64,000 nt of DNA from Pelagibacterium montanilacus (lineage in GTDB: Bacteria; Pseudomonadota; Alphaproteobacteria; Rhizobiales; Devosiaceae), in NCBI RefSeq assembly GCF_003992665.1, contig NZ_RZMX01000006.1, positions 62,001 to 126,000 on the forward strand, in the 5' to 3' direction. This document shows, piece after piece, positions 28,547 through 38,170 of this stretch. Under the pieces are notes generated by a model. It saw only the letters and a list, made by a program, of their open reading frames with translations. It ran no database searches and was not told where the DNA came from. Made by a program: the position numbers and the translations under genes. How positions within the stretch are numbered: position 1 is the first letter of the stretch; every line of letters starts with the position of its first letter.

Positions 28547-29101
28547 CTAAAGCCAGCGTTCTGAGATGACGATCGTGTCGCCGGGCTGGATGGGGAAGTC
28601 GAGTCCGACATTGCCTCGGACCATCTCTTCGCCCTGCCGGCGATAAACCGTCGCGTTGGTCTGGTTCGCTGTGTCGGAATACCCCCCGGCAGCGCTGACC
28701 GCAGCACGGACGGTCATGCCGTAGACATAGGGGAGCTGGCCAGCGCTGGCGATTGCACCCTGAATGAAAAAAGGACGATACTCAGCAACTTCCACCGCGA
28801 CATTCGGGCTGCGCATCAACCCGTTGGCCAGCGCGGATGTGATCCGGGCGGCCGCGGCTTCCGTCGTGATTCCACGGGCCGAGACGGTTCCGACGAGCGG
28901 CATGGCGATGTCGCCGGCATCGTCGATGCGGTAGGTGTTAGTGAGTTCCTCGTCGCCGTAGACCGAGACGCGGACCACATCGCCCGAATCGAGCCTGTAG
29001 GGCCCGGCCTGCTCGACGAGATAGGTGGCAGGGCCATTATGTGCGCACGCGGAAGCGAATGCGACGAGGCAGAGCGCGATCGCCATTCTCAAGATGTGCA
29101 T
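28547..29101 (-). CDS. polysaccharide export outer membrane protein (Wza-like)
   Basis: About 184 residues with a lipoprotein-like signal (MHILRMAIALCLVAFASAC, C19), followed by the Poly_export domain (YRLDSGDVVRVSVYGDEELTNTYRIDDAGDIAMPLVGTVSARG) and one SLBB-like segment (FFIQGAIASAGQLPYVYGMTVRAAVSAAGGY). It is short compared with full Wza, lacking the C-terminal helix, as is common in rhizobia. The start at 29101 has AGGT about 8 bases upstream. It leads the minus-strand EPS group. Confidence 0.85.
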   Translation of the reverse strand: MHILRMAIALCLVAFASACAHNGPATYLVEQAGPYRLDSGDVVRVSVYGDEELTNTYRIDDAGDIAMPLVGTVSARGITTEAAAARITSALANGLMRSPNVAVEVAEYRPFFIQGAIASAGQLPYVYGMTVRAAVSAAGGYSDTANQTNATVYRRQGEEMVRGNVGLDFPIQPGDTIVISERWL

Positions 29102-29117
29102 TTCGGCTACCTGCAGA

Positions 29118-29204
29118 CTTAACCCGACGGCCAAGCTCGCATTTCATGGTTAAGAACTGATTATCACGCCCTCTGGCGGGCTCGCTTAACCGATTGCTTA
29201 CCAT
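29118..29204. repeat. three alternating CTTAACC boxes in the divergent EPS promoter region
   Basis: CTTAACC occurs at 29118-29124, its reverse complement GGTTAAG at 29148-29154, and CTTAACC again at 29184-29190. CTTACCATG (29196-29204) mirrors CATGGTTAAG (29145-29154). All lie in the 164-base space between the divergent export and chain-length genes. They look like regulator-binding half-sites; TTAACC resembles one half of the CtrA box, though the N7-spaced pair is not exact. Confidence 0.45.
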
Positions 29205-29265
29205 GTGGGGGCCATAAGCAGGAGCCGGTGTCCTACTCTGCGGCAGCAATCCAAGAGGGAACGCG

Positions 29266-31338
29266 ATGTCCGCTTCCGATTTCCGTCAATCACCGGATGC
29301 GAGTATCGACCTCGGTGCCGTTGCGCGCGCAATCCTGCGCCGACTGCCCGGCATTATCCTTTTCACACTGGTTCTGTGCGGGCTCACCTATGCGGGCCTC
29401 AACTTCCTGCCGCGTCAGTACGAATCCAGCGCCAGCCTGCTTGTCGAGCCGCGACTGAACTCGTTCACGCGCGCAACAACGGATACAACGACAAGCCTTC
29501 TGATAGATGATGCCCTGGTGGCCAGCCAAGTGGAGTTGATCAAGGCGCGCGATACGATCACTGATGCGATCGAAATTGGCGGGCTTGCCAATGAGCCGGC
29601 TCTGGCACCATCCCGTGGGCCTTTCGGTTTGCTCGGGCGGGGCGATAATCCGAGCGAGAATGCACTTGTCGGAGCAATAAGCGAAGATCTTCGGGTCGTC
29701 CAGGAGCGGTCCTCGCGTCTCGTAACGATCACGTTCCGGTCCACTGACCCCGAAATCGCTGCGCGCGTGGCCAATGCCGTGGCGCAGGCCCATATCGGCC
29801 GGCGGGCAGGCCAGCAGATCAGCGACACAATCGATGCAACGGCCTGGCTCGAACGCGAGATTTCGGACCTGCGGTCGCGCGTTGCTGAAGCCGAGGGCAG
29901 CGTAGCCGAATTCCGCGTGGCCAATGATTTGTTTTTGGGCTCCAACAGCACCAGCCTCGTCGACCAGCAGCTCTCCGAGCTTTCCACTCAGATCACCGCC
30001 ACTGCAGAGCGGCGCAATGCGGCGCAATCGAGGGCAGAGCTTATCAGGAGTCTCCTTGATTCCGGCCAGTCGGTGTCCGGTGTCAGCGATGTGCAGGGCA
30101 ATGCGATCGTCCAGCAACTCAGCCAGGACAAGGCGCGCCTGCAGGGCGAGCGCGCCGAGCGGTCCGCCACGCTGTTATCCAATCACCCATCGATCCGGGC
30201 GCTCGATGCCCAGATCAACGAGATCGACGCCCAGATCGCCGAAGAGGGGCGCCGGGTGGCCGACGCGCTCGATGTGCAGGCGAGGATCGAAGCCGATCTG
30301 CAGGGATCGCTGCAAGCCGATCTCGAGCAACTCAAGTTGACCGCCGGAACGGCCACCCGCGACGGAGTTTCGCTGGCCGAACTCGAGCGCGAGGCGACGG
30401 CACAGCGTGAGTTGCTCAACGCCTATCTGATCCGCTTCAGCGAGGCACGTGCCCGCAGCGAAAACGAATCCGTGCTGCCCGACGTGCGGCTGGTCAGCGC
30501 CGCCGCCATATCCAGCTCGCCGGTCTTCCCGCGGACGACGCTGACATTGCTTGCGGTATTGCTCGGGGCGGTCACGCTTCAGGTCGGAGCCATCATCTTT
30601 GCGGAGCTGCTTTCGGGCCGCGCTCTTGTGGAAAACCGTGGCGGTCCGCGGGGCGGCGGAGTTGGAGGCCCATCAGGCGACCGAGCTGATGCGCCAGAGC
30701 CTGAACTGAGGACCGAACCCGGTCCGGCGGCCGACGTAGTGCCCTCGATCTTACCCGGAAAACCGGCCGTGGCCGTGGCGACTCCGGCCCGCCGCGCGTT
30801 CGACGACATCGAAGAGATCGCCGCGCGGCTGCAGGCCGATGGCGAGCGGCGCATCGTTATCGCGTCGATGGGCAACGACAAGGATGGGCGTGCCTTTGCA
30901 GAGCGCCTGTCGGCCCGTCTGGTTCGGGACGGGCTGAGCGTGGCCGAAGTGGATGCCGCAAGCCGCGTGCAGGGCCTCGAGCTCGGGCTGAGCGATCTGT
31001 GCGCCGAGGAAGCCGATTTCGGCGATGTGGTCTATCGCGACAAGGACGACAGGTTCGCCTTCGTGCCCTGGGGGCAGACCGCTGCCCTGCCTCGGCACAC
31101 CCGTGCCCCGGGAACGCTTGTGGATGCGCTTGCCGATATCTACGAGATGGTCATCGTGGTAACGGGCAAGCTGGGCGTGTCCTCCACCCTGCCGCTGTTT
31201 GCGGACGAGCAATCGGGTTGCCTTGTGCTTGTCTCCGGGGCAGAGGATGGCGAAGACATCAGGGTCGAGGTCGAGGCGCTCGGATTTGGCACTGTGCGCA
31301 CAGCCCGCTGGCGTGAGCGCCAGTCCGACGTTGCCTGA
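29266..31338 (+). CDS. Wzz/GumC-type polysaccharide chain-length protein with degenerate kinase-like domain
   Basis: A 690-residue inner-membrane protein. The first helix is at about 28-48, then a Wzz domain (LPRQYESSASLLVEP), a long periplasmic coiled coil (about 195-400), and a second helix at about 424-446. A low-complexity Gly/Pro-rich linker (about 455-500) leads to a C-terminal domain resembling BY-kinases (RRIVIASMGNDKDGRAFAERLSARL, about 527 on). The Walker A lysine and Ser/Thr are missing (GRA instead of GKS/T) and no tyrosine tail is seen, so kinase activity is unlikely. It should control EPS length and export with the Wza-like protein. Confidence 0.87.
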   Translation: MSASDFRQSPDASIDLGAVARAILRRLPGIILFTLVLCGLTYAGLNFLPRQYESSASLLVEPRLNSFTRATTDTTTSLLIDDALVASQVELIKARDTITDAIEIGGLANEPALAPSRGPFGLLGRGDNPSENALVGAISEDLRVVQERSSRLVTITFRSTDPEIAARVANAVAQAHIGRRAGQQISDTIDATAWLEREISDLRSRVAEAEGSVAEFRVANDLFLGSNSTSLVDQQLSELSTQITATAERRNAAQSRAELIRSLLDSGQSVSGVSDVQGNAIVQQLSQDKARLQGERAERSATLLSNHPSIRALDAQINEIDAQIAEEGRRVADALDVQARIEADLQGSLQADLEQLKLTAGTATRDGVSLAELEREATAQRELLNAYLIRFSEARARSENESVLPDVRLVSAAAISSSPVFPRTTLTLLAVLLGAVTLQVGAIIFAELLSGRALVENRGGPRGGGVGGPSGDRADAPEPELRTEPGPAADVVPSILPGKPAVAVATPARRAFDDIEEIAARLQADGERRIVIASMGNDKDGRAFAERLSARLVRDGLSVAEVDAASRVQGLELGLSDLCAEEADFGDVVYRDKDDRFAFVPWGQTAALPRHTRAPGTLVDALADIYEMVIVVTGKLGVSSTLPLFADEQSGCLVLVSGAEDGEDIRVEVEALGFGTVRTARWRERQSDVA

Positions 31339-31368
31339 TCCGTCCCGTCCCGCCGACCGGAGAATGTC

Positions 31369-32403
31369 ATGTCGCGCTACAGCATCTACCGGATGGCGTT
31401 CGAGGCGCTTGCGCGCATCAATGCAGGGCCGGCGATCCGCAAGCTGTCGCGCGCGCGGGGGGTGATCTGGACGCTCCATCGCGTTCTGCCCGAGGCGCCC
31501 GAAGCCTTCGCGCCCAACGCCATTCTCCAGGTGACACCCGATTTTCTGGAGGCGGCGATCATAAAGGCCCGTGAAAGCGGGTTCGATATCGTGGACATGG
31601 ACGAGGCGGCGCGCCGGATTAAGGCGGAACCGCCCGAGCGGCCCTTCGTGGTCCTGACCTTCGATGATGCCTATCGCGACAATCTCGTTCACGCCCTGCC
31701 GGTCCTCAGGCGCCAGAATGCGCCCTTTACCCTTTATGTCCCGACCGCGCTCGTGGACGGGGAAGGCGAAGTCTGGTGGCAGGCGCTCGAGGACATGGTC
31801 TCTGCCAATAACGTGGTTGTGGCGCCCGGCGCTTCTGGACCGCGGTACATGGACACGGGGACCCTCGAGCAGAAAGAGCGCGTCTACGGGGCGCTTTATG
31901 CCGAATGCCGCGCCATGCCCGAACACAAGCGGGTGGGGATGATTGCGGAGATGGCCGCGGATCATGACCTTGATCTGGCGGCCCATTGTCGGTCCCTGAT
32001 CATGGATTGGGACGAATTGCAGACCTTTGCGCGGGAGCCCCTGTGCACGCTCGGGGCGCACACGGTGCACCACTTCGAGCTCGCCAAGCTCAGCGCCGCC
32101 GAGGCGCGGGTGGAGATCGAACAGTCCGCCAACGTGCTGTCGGCGGCCTTCGGTGTGCGGCCCGTGCACCTTTCCTATCCCATAGGTGCCAAGGTTTCGG
32201 CGGGGCCGCGCGAATTCGCCATCGCGGGCGATCTGGGGTTCGAAACCGCTGTAACCACGCGTCCCGGTGGCCTATATGCCACCCATCGCCAAACGATGAC
32301 CGCCTTGCCCCGGATATCGCTCAATGGGCGGTTCCAGGACCCCCGCTATCTCGATGTCTTTTTGACCGGCGCCATCTTCACGCTGCAGGCGGGCAGGGGC
32401 TGA
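31369..32403 (+). CDS. polysaccharide deacetylase family protein
   Basis: A 344-residue NodB-type deacetylase. The first motif is VVLTFDDAYRDN with the catalytic Asp and metal Asp; the metal histidines sit in LGAHTVHHFELAKL; and the third motif is HLSYPIG. There is no signal peptide, so it may act on a cytoplasmic or membrane-bound intermediate. It follows the chain-length gene after 30 bases and likely belongs to the EPS operon, where it could remove acetyl groups from the polymer unit. Confidence 0.85.
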   Translation: MSRYSIYRMAFEALARINAGPAIRKLSRARGVIWTLHRVLPEAPEAFAPNAILQVTPDFLEAAIIKARESGFDIVDMDEAARRIKAEPPERPFVVLTFDDAYRDNLVHALPVLRRQNAPFTLYVPTALVDGEGEVWWQALEDMVSANNVVVAPGASGPRYMDTGTLEQKERVYGALYAECRAMPEHKRVGMIAEMAADHDLDLAAHCRSLIMDWDELQTFAREPLCTLGAHTVHHFELAKLSAAEARVEIEQSANVLSAAFGVRPVHLSYPIGAKVSAGPREFAIAGDLGFETAVTTRPGGLYATHRQTMTALPRISLNGRFQDPRYLDVFLTGAIFTLQAGRG

Positions 32404-32406
32404 GGA

Positions 32407-32610
32407 TCAGTCTGGCCGCGCCATCCAGCGGATGATGGGCATGGCCGGCAGAATCCAGGCGAGTCCCATGAGAACGAAGAAGACGAGATGGACCAATGCA
32501 TGGGCGCCCACAAGGAGCAGCTCGTAGAGCCACATGCCCAGAACGGTCCAGACGACCAGCGTGACGAGCGTGAGAATGGTTCCCACGGCCTTGCGTTGTC
32601 TCTGGGTCAA
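32407..32610 (-). CDS. DUF2842 membrane protein
   Basis: A 67-residue protein with two membrane helices (TILTLVTLVVWTVLGMWLYELLLVG and LVHLVFFVLMGLAWILPAMPIIRWM), matching DUF2842 in length and pattern. The TTG at 32610 with GGAG about 7 bases upstream is the chosen start; the longer reading upstream is not hydrophobic. It stands divergent from ctaA, a neighbour arrangement common in Hyphomicrobiales. Confidence 0.72.
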   Translation of the reverse strand: MTQRQRKAVGTILTLVTLVVWTVLGMWLYELLLVGAHALVHLVFFVLMGLAWILPAMPIIRWMARPD

Positions 32611-32693
32611 TAGGGGCTCCGGCCTGCGGCGATTGTGAACATTGCATTGGCTCGAGGTTGGCTTTAGCAGTTCCGCCAGTTTAGACAAACCGG

Positions 32694-33767
32694 GTGTCAT
32701 CCGTGAGCACGCTTTCCGTCGCAGCCCCTGCAATGGATACCGACCGGCTCAAGCCGGTTCGCATCTGGCTCTATGTGCTGGCGGCGTTCGTTCTGGTCAT
32801 GGTCTTTGTCGGCGGCGCCACCCGGCTGACGGAATCAGGCCTTTCGATCACGGCCTGGAAACCCATTTCAGGGATTATCCCGCCGCTCTCGGACGCCGAC
32901 TGGCAGGCCGAGTTCGAGGCCTACCGGCAGATCCCGCAATACCAGCAGGAATTCGCCGGCTGGATGGGTGTCGAGGAGTTCAAGCTCATCTTCTGGTGGG
33001 AATGGATCCACCGGTTCCTGGGCCGGATGCTGGGCTTTGCCTTCGCCATTCCCTTCGTGATCTTCCTCGTCCAGAAGCGCATTCCCGGCTCACTTGCCGC
33101 GCCGCTCGCCGGCCTGTTTGTGCTGGGTGGGTTCCAGGGACTGCTGGGCTGGTGGATGGTGTCCTCGGGCCTGAGCGAGCTGACCTCGGTTTCCCAGTAC
33201 AGGCTTGCCGCGCATCTGAGCGCGGCCTGCGTGCTGCTGCTGGCTTTGGTGGGCGTGGCCCGGTCGATCAGCCCGCCGGTGGAGACGCGCATCGCTGTGC
33301 CGCGCGGCTGGACCTATGCGGTGTGGGGACTGCTTGCACTCTTGTTCCTGCAGATCGTGTTCGGTGCCTTCGTGGCGGGTCTGGACGCAGGGCATTCGCA
33401 CAACACCTGGCCGCTCATGAACGGTGCGCTTGTGCCGGCGGGCCTCATGGGGATCGACCCGGCGTGGCGGAGCCTTTTCGAGGACGTGATGACCGTGCAG
33501 TTCGTCCACCGGATGATCGCCTATGCGATCGTGCTCTATGTGGGCGTGATGGTCTGGGTCGGCGCCAGGCGCGTGGGACTGGAAGGGGTGCACGGCTGGA
33601 TGGGGCGGATCGCGTTGATGACGCTGTTGCAGGTCGTTCTGGGGATCGCCACGCTGCTGACGCTGGTGAACATCCCCCTCGCGCTAGCCCACCAGATCCT
33701 CGGCTTCATGCTGATCGCCATGGTCATGGGCTATATCATTGACATGCGCAGGGTTTCTGCGCGGTAA
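32694..33767 (+). CDS. ctaA: heme A synthase (COX15/CtaA)
   Basis: CtaA oxidises heme O to heme A for cytochrome c oxidase, in the inner membrane. The protein has about 357 residues with eight helices and the heme histidine motifs EWIHRFLGRMLG, AAHLSAAC, VQFVHRMIAYA and LAHQILG. The N-terminal FVGGATRLTESGLSITAWKPISG is the family signature. The start is uncertain between two nearby GTG codons (32694 and 32703). Confidence 0.93.
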   Translation: MSSVSTLSVAAPAMDTDRLKPVRIWLYVLAAFVLVMVFVGGATRLTESGLSITAWKPISGIIPPLSDADWQAEFEAYRQIPQYQQEFAGWMGVEEFKLIFWWEWIHRFLGRMLGFAFAIPFVIFLVQKRIPGSLAAPLAGLFVLGGFQGLLGWWMVSSGLSELTSVSQYRLAAHLSAACVLLLALVGVARSISPPVETRIAVPRGWTYAVWGLLALLFLQIVFGAFVAGLDAGHSHNTWPLMNGALVPAGLMGIDPAWRSLFEDVMTVQFVHRMIAYAIVLYVGVMVWVGARRVGLEGVHGWMGRIALMTLLQVVLGIATLLTLVNIPLALAHQILGFMLIAMVMGYIIDMRRVSAR

Positions 33768-33818
33768 AATGATACCGCAATCGCAAGCCTATGAAAACGT
33801 TGACGAAAATATTTGCGC

Positions 33819-33847
33819 TTGACGGTGGTGTCGCGTCTCGCTAATAC
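33819..33847 (+). promoter_or_regulatory. strong sigma-70 promoter of rplM-rpsI
   Basis: TTGACG (33819-33824) and TAATAC (33842-33847) have a 17-base spacer, giving a near-consensus housekeeping promoter about 80 bases before the rplM start. Confidence 0.75.
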
Positions 33848-33929
33848 GCCGCCGACACATCGCTCCACGATTGTGACACGGGCCGCTCCAGCGTGAGCGG
33901 TTTGTCATATCTGCCAGGGAAACCGAACC

Positions 33930-34391
33930 ATGAAAACCTACTCTGCCAAGGCTGGCGAGATCGAGAAGAAGTGGGTCGTGATCGACGCCGAAGGTCTGGT
34001 CGTCGGCCGCCTCGCCGCTCTTATCGCCACCCGCCTGCGTGGCAAGCACCTGCCGACTTATACGCCGAACCAGGACACCGGGGACAACGTCATCGTCATC
34101 AATGCCGACAAGGTGAAGTTCACCGGCAAGAAGCTCGATGACAAGCGTTTCTACTGGCACACCGGCTATCCCGGCGGCATCAAGGACCGCACCATGCGCG
34201 AGCTGCTCGAGGGCCGTTTCCCCGAGCGCGTCGTTCAGAACGCCGTGCGGCGCATGCTGCCCAGCGGTCCGCTCGGGCGCACCCAGCTCGGCAATCTGCG
34301 CGTTTATGCCGGCGCCGAGCATCCCCATGAGGCCCAGCAGCCCGAGGCGCTCGACGTCGCTGCGCTCAACACCAAGAATGTAAGGGTGTAA
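33930..34391 (+). CDS. rplM: 50S ribosomal protein L13
   Basis: The 153-residue protein has the L13 sequence pattern: [71 protein letters not shown] and [23 protein letters not shown]. It is cotranscribed with rpsI, which starts 4 bases after its stop. Confidence 0.97.
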   Translation: MKTYSAKAGEIEKKWVVIDAEGLVVGRLAALIATRLRGKHLPTYTPNQDTGDNVIVINADKVKFTGKKLDDKRFYWHTGYPGGIKDRTMRELLEGRFPERVVQNAVRRMLPSGPLGRTQLGNLRVYAGAEHPHEAQQPEALDVAALNTKNVRV

Positions 34392-34395
34392 TCCA

Positions 34396-34875
34396 ATGTC
34401 CGAGACCATCAACTCCCTTGAAGACCTCGGCACGGCCACCCAGACCGAGACCTCCGACGCTCCGGTGCGTGTTCAGAAGCTCGACGCTTATGGCCGCGCT
34501 TACGCCACCGGCAAGCGCAAGGACGCGGTCGCCCGCGTCTGGATCAAGCCCGGCAGCGGCAAGATCACCGTCAACGGCAAGGAGCACACCGCTTACTTCG
34601 CGCGTCCCGTGCTCCAGATGATCCTCCAGCAGCCGATCGTCACTGCCGAGCGCGTCGACCAGTACGACGTCGTCGCGACCGTAGCCGGTGGTGGACTCTC
34701 GGGCCAGGCCGGTGCCGTACGTCACGGCATCTCCCAGGCTCTGACCCTTTACGAGCCGGAGTTGCGCGGCGTGCTCAAGCGCGGGGGCTTCCTGACCCGC
34801 GACAGCCGCGTGGTGGAACGCAAGAAGTACGGTCGCGCCAAGGCTCGTCGGTCCTTCCAGTTCTCCAAGCGCTGA
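34396..34875 (+). CDS. rpsI: 30S ribosomal protein S9
   Basis: The 159-residue protein has the S9 core ([48 protein letters not shown]) and the basic tail RRSFQFSKR whose last arginine reaches the ribosomal P site. The N-terminal acidic extension of about 30 residues is usual for alphaproteobacteria. Confidence 0.97.
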   Translation: MSETINSLEDLGTATQTETSDAPVRVQKLDAYGRAYATGKRKDAVARVWIKPGSGKITVNGKEHTAYFARPVLQMILQQPIVTAERVDQYDVVATVAGGGLSGQAGAVRHGISQALTLYEPELRGVLKRGGFLTRDSRVVERKKYGRAKARRSFQFSKR

Positions 34876-34896
34876 TTACTGCGCCAACCCATCGGC

Positions 34897-34930
34897 AAAA
34901 GGCCCCGCAGCGCGGGGCCTTTTCTTTTTT
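34897..34930 (+). terminator. rho-independent terminator of rplM-rpsI
   Basis: A GGCCCCGC/GCGGGGCC stem extended by AAAA/TTTT, with a three-base loop, is followed by CTTTTTT. It begins 21 bases after the rpsI stop. Confidence 0.93.
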
Positions 34931-35035
34931 CAACGCACTGGTCAATCGTCATAGAGCGCCTATATACCCAAGCGCGGACGCTGAACCCGGAGACAACCGG
35001 GCGGCGGACGACCTGCCATTCCGGAGGCGAATCCC

Positions 35036-35974
35036 TTGGATACACATGCTCAGGCCGCCGTGGAGATCTCCGGCCTCTACAAGACCTATGACACCGGCTT
35101 CAGCGCCCTCAAGAACATCGACCTGACCATCCATAAGGGCGAAATCTTCGCGCTTCTGGGTCCCAACGGCGCGGGTAAGACCACCCTGATAGGCACCATC
35201 TGCGGGCTCGTGCGCCCCACCTCGGGTACCATCAAGGCCGGCGGATATGACGTGGTCCGCGAGTTCCGAAAGTCGCGCGCGATCATCGGGCTGGTGCCCC
35301 AGGAGTTGACCACGGACCGGTTCGAATCGGTCTGGGATACGGTCGTCTACACCAGAGGTCTGTTCGGCAAGCCGCGCGATGACGCCCATGTCGAGAAGGT
35401 GCTGCGCGATCTCTCCTTGTGGTCCAAGCGCAACGACAAGCTGATCACGCTGTCGGGCGGGATGAAACGCCGTGTCCTGATTGCCAAGGCGCTGAGCCAC
35501 GAGCCCGATATCCTGTTCCTCGACGAACCCACCGCAGGGGTGGACGTCGAGCTGCGCAAGGACATGTGGGCCGTGGTCCGCGAGTTGCGCGAGAGCGGCG
35601 TGACGATCATCCTGACCACCCATTATATCGAAGAAGCCGAGGAGATGGCCGACCGTATCGGCGTGATTTCCAATGGCGAAATCATCCTTGTCGACGGCAA
35701 GGACGAGCTGATGCGCAAGCTGGGCCGCAAGGACCTCGTGATCCAGCTCCAGGAGCCGCTGGATGCTGTTCCGGACTCGCTGGAAGAGCTGGGGCTGGGC
35801 CTTCGCGATAACGGCAACGAGCTGATCTATTCCTATGACAGCACCGCCGACCGCACGGGCATTGCCGGGCTGATGGCCGCGGTGCATCGCGAGGGAATCC
35901 GCATCAAGGACCTGAGCACGCACCAGAGTTCACTTGAAGAGATTTTCATCGGGCTTTTGAAGGACCGCACATGA
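35036..35974 (+). CDS. ABC-2 type transporter ATPase
   Basis: A 312-residue ABC ATPase: Walker [10 protein letters not shown], signature LSGGMKRRV, Walker [15 protein letters not shown], switch [11 protein letters not shown]. It belongs to the drug/NodI-like ABC-2 group and its C-terminal domain (after about 220) is characteristic. The TTG start at 35036 has GGAGG 8 bases upstream. It overlaps the permease gene by four bases, so the two form an exporter; the substrate is unknown. Confidence 0.9.
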   Translation: MDTHAQAAVEISGLYKTYDTGFSALKNIDLTIHKGEIFALLGPNGAGKTTLIGTICGLVRPTSGTIKAGGYDVVREFRKSRAIIGLVPQELTTDRFESVWDTVVYTRGLFGKPRDDAHVEKVLRDLSLWSKRNDKLITLSGGMKRRVLIAKALSHEPDILFLDEPTAGVDVELRKDMWAVVRELRESGVTIILTTHYIEEAEEMADRIGVISNGEIILVDGKDELMRKLGRKDLVIQLQEPLDAVPDSLEELGLGLRDNGNELIYSYDSTADRTGIAGLMAAVHREGIRIKDLSTHQSSLEEIFIGLLKDRT

Positions 35975-36732
35975 ATATCCATGCGATCAAAGCCATCTAT
36001 TATTTCGAGATGGCGCGCTGGTGGCGCACCATCTTGCAATCGATCATCTCGCCGGTCGTTTCGACCGCGCTGTATTTCGTGGTCTTTGGTGCTGCCATCG
36101 GCCAGCGGATCGAGTCGGTCGAGGGGGTGAGCTACGCGGCCTTCATCGTGCCCGGGCTCATCATGCTGTCGCTGCTCCAGCAATCGCTGTCCAACGCCTC
36201 GTTCGGGATCTATTTTCCCAAGTTCGCCGGAACGATCTACGAGATTCTCTCGGCTCCGATATCCCATATCGAAACGGTCATCGCCTTCGTGGGCGCAGCG
36301 GCCACCAAATCCATCGTTCTCGCGCTGATCATTCTGGCGACGGCGACGCTGTTTGCCGATATCCGGATCGATCATCCGGTGTGGATGGTTGTGTTCCTGA
36401 TCCTGACGGCGGTGACGTTCTCGATGATCGGGTTCATCATCGGCATCTGGGCCGAGGGCTTTGAAAAGCTGCAGCTCGTCCCGCTCCTGATCGTGACTCC
36501 GCTCGCGTTCCTCGGCGGCACGTTCTACTCGATCTCGATGCTGCCCCCGGTCTGGCAGACAGTGACGCTGTTCAATCCGGTGGTGTATCTCGTCAGCGGG
36601 TTCCGCTGGAGCTTTTACGGGGTCTCGGACGTCGATGTGGGGATCAGCCTTGCGATGACGCTGCTGTTCCTGGCGATCGCGCTGGCCGTCGTCGTCTGGA
36701 TATTCCGCACAGGATACCGGCTGCGCGCCTGA
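35971..36732 (+). CDS. ABC-2 type transporter permease
   Basis: A 253-residue ABC-2 membrane protein with six helices, showing [45 protein letters not shown] and [40 protein letters not shown], the NodJ/YadH-type signature. It works with the ATPase that overlaps it. Confidence 0.9.
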   Translation: MNIHAIKAIYYFEMARWWRTILQSIISPVVSTALYFVVFGAAIGQRIESVEGVSYAAFIVPGLIMLSLLQQSLSNASFGIYFPKFAGTIYEILSAPISHIETVIAFVGAAATKSIVLALIILATATLFADIRIDHPVWMVVFLILTAVTFSMIGFIIGIWAEGFEKLQLVPLLIVTPLAFLGGTFYSISMLPPVWQTVTLFNPVVYLVSGFRWSFYGVSDVDVGISLAMTLLFLAIALAVVVWIFRTGYRLRA

Positions 36733-36759
36733 TCGGCACGGCGTTCGTGTTCAATGGCA

Positions 36760-38043
36760 TCAGGCCCGGCGGCGCTGCGCCCCGGGCCGGAAATTGGCCA
36801 TCACGCCCTCGATGAACTTGATCGCGTTAGCCTTGCCGTCCTCGGCCCGCAGGCGTGCGCCGAGGGCCTGGGCGTTTTCCTTGTACTCGGGCGCGGTATC
36901 GAGCGCCTTGAGGGCATCGGCGAGGATGTCCGCGGTGAGCTTGCGCCGGCGCACGGGCTTGGGACCACACCCGAGCTCGAAAATGCGACGGCCCCAATAG
37001 GGCTGGTCGACGGTCTGGGGCACGACGAAGGTGGGCAGGCCCTGATGCAGACCGGCGGCCGTCGTGCCCGCGCCGCCATGGTGGACCACGGCCTTCACGT
37101 GCTTGAACAACTGGTCGTGGGGCGCGCGCTCGATCACATAGACGCTGTCCGGCATGTCCGAGGTGTTGATGCCGCCCCAGCCGCGACCCACGACGACGCG
37201 GCCCGAGAACTGGGTCATCGCGCCGCGCAGGATTTCGGTGTTGCGCTCGGCGCCGAACGGCATGGATCCAAAGCCCACATAGATCGGGGTGGGACCGGCC
37301 GCGAGGAAGGTCCGGAAGCGCGCGTCAGGCTCCCAGCCGGAATTGTCGTCCAGCATCCAGTAGCCGGTGACGATCGAGGAGCGTGGCCAGTCGCGCGGGC
37401 GCGGGGAGACCACCTCCGAATAGGCATTGAGCGTCCAGAGCGAACGCCCGTCATTGTCCTTGAAGAACCCGCCCTTTTTGCGCGGCTCTAGCCCCATCAG
37501 CTCCCGCCGCAACTTGTTGCGCGGCAGGTTGTAATAGATCTGCTGGACGGTCATGGCCGAATAGGTCAGCCGGTTGATCGCCTTGCCGAAGGTGGGGGCG
37601 TAGTGAACGCACAGCGGGAATTCGCTGGTGGCGTTGAGCGGCTGGAGCGCCACCACGATGACCGGGATATCCAGCGCCTCGGCGATATCGACCGAAAAGC
37701 TGGTGTTCATGTGCATCAGGATGCAATCGGCCCCCTGGCACATGTCCCACGCGGCGCGGGCCGCCTGATCCACGATCTTCTGGCCCTGGCGCAACAGCCC
37801 GGGCGCGTTGACCAGAAAGCTCTGGTTCATCGCCTTGTCGAACTGGCTCTGGGTGACGAATTCCTGGATCGACCCGCCAAGACTGCGGAACTCGATTCCG
37901 TAGCTCTCGACCATGGCCGCGAAATCGTCGGTGGCGCCCAGAACGACGGAATAGCCGCGCGCCTTCATGGCAATTGCAAGGGCCAGATAAGGCTGAACAT
38001 CACCTTGCGTGCCGAGTGTGGCCATCGCAATGCGTTTCGTCAT
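36760..38043 (-). CDS. glycosyltransferase family 1 (UGT/MGT-like)
   Basis: A 427-residue GT-B enzyme. It begins KRIAMATLGTQGDVQPYLALAIAMKARGYSVVLGA, as in sterol glucosyltransferase-like proteins, and ends with the nucleotide-sugar motif VVHHGGAGTTAAGLHQGLPTFVVPQTVDQPYWG. The acceptor may be a lipid or small hydrophobic molecule (by family). The ATG at 38043 has GAGG upstream, and a GTG six bases earlier is also possible. It is convergent with the ABC-2 exporter, 27 bases away. Confidence 0.85.
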   Translation of the reverse strand: MTKRIAMATLGTQGDVQPYLALAIAMKARGYSVVLGATDDFAAMVESYGIEFRSLGGSIQEFVTQSQFDKAMNQSFLVNAPGLLRQGQKIVDQAARAAWDMCQGADCILMHMNTSFSVDIAEALDIPVIVVALQPLNATSEFPLCVHYAPTFGKAINRLTYSAMTVQQIYYNLPRNKLRRELMGLEPRKKGGFFKDNDGRSLWTLNAYSEVVSPRPRDWPRSSIVTGYWMLDDNSGWEPDARFRTFLAAGPTPIYVGFGSMPFGAERNTEILRGAMTQFSGRVVVGRGWGGINTSDMPDSVYVIERAPHDQLFKHVKAVVHHGGAGTTAAGLHQGLPTFVVPQTVDQPYWGRRIFELGCGPKPVRRRKLTADILADALKALDTAPEYKENAQALGARLRAEDGKANAIKFIEGVMANFRPGAQRRRA

Positions 38044-38170
38044 GGACACCTCACATACGGCCGATGCGGATTGTGCCCGTCATCGGCTCTGGCCTTGCGG
38101 CGCCATTTACTTTGCCGTCCGGCGGCAGTAAGAGGGCCTCGCGCCACGACTTCATTTGCATAATCCCGAC

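Noticed and set aside
30640-30730. Possible frameshift in the Gly/Pro-rich linker of the Wzz-like gene
   Set aside because: Another frame reads a helix-like segment ending in a stop here, but the main frame continues cleanly into the conserved C-terminal domain, and low-complexity linkers are normal at this point.
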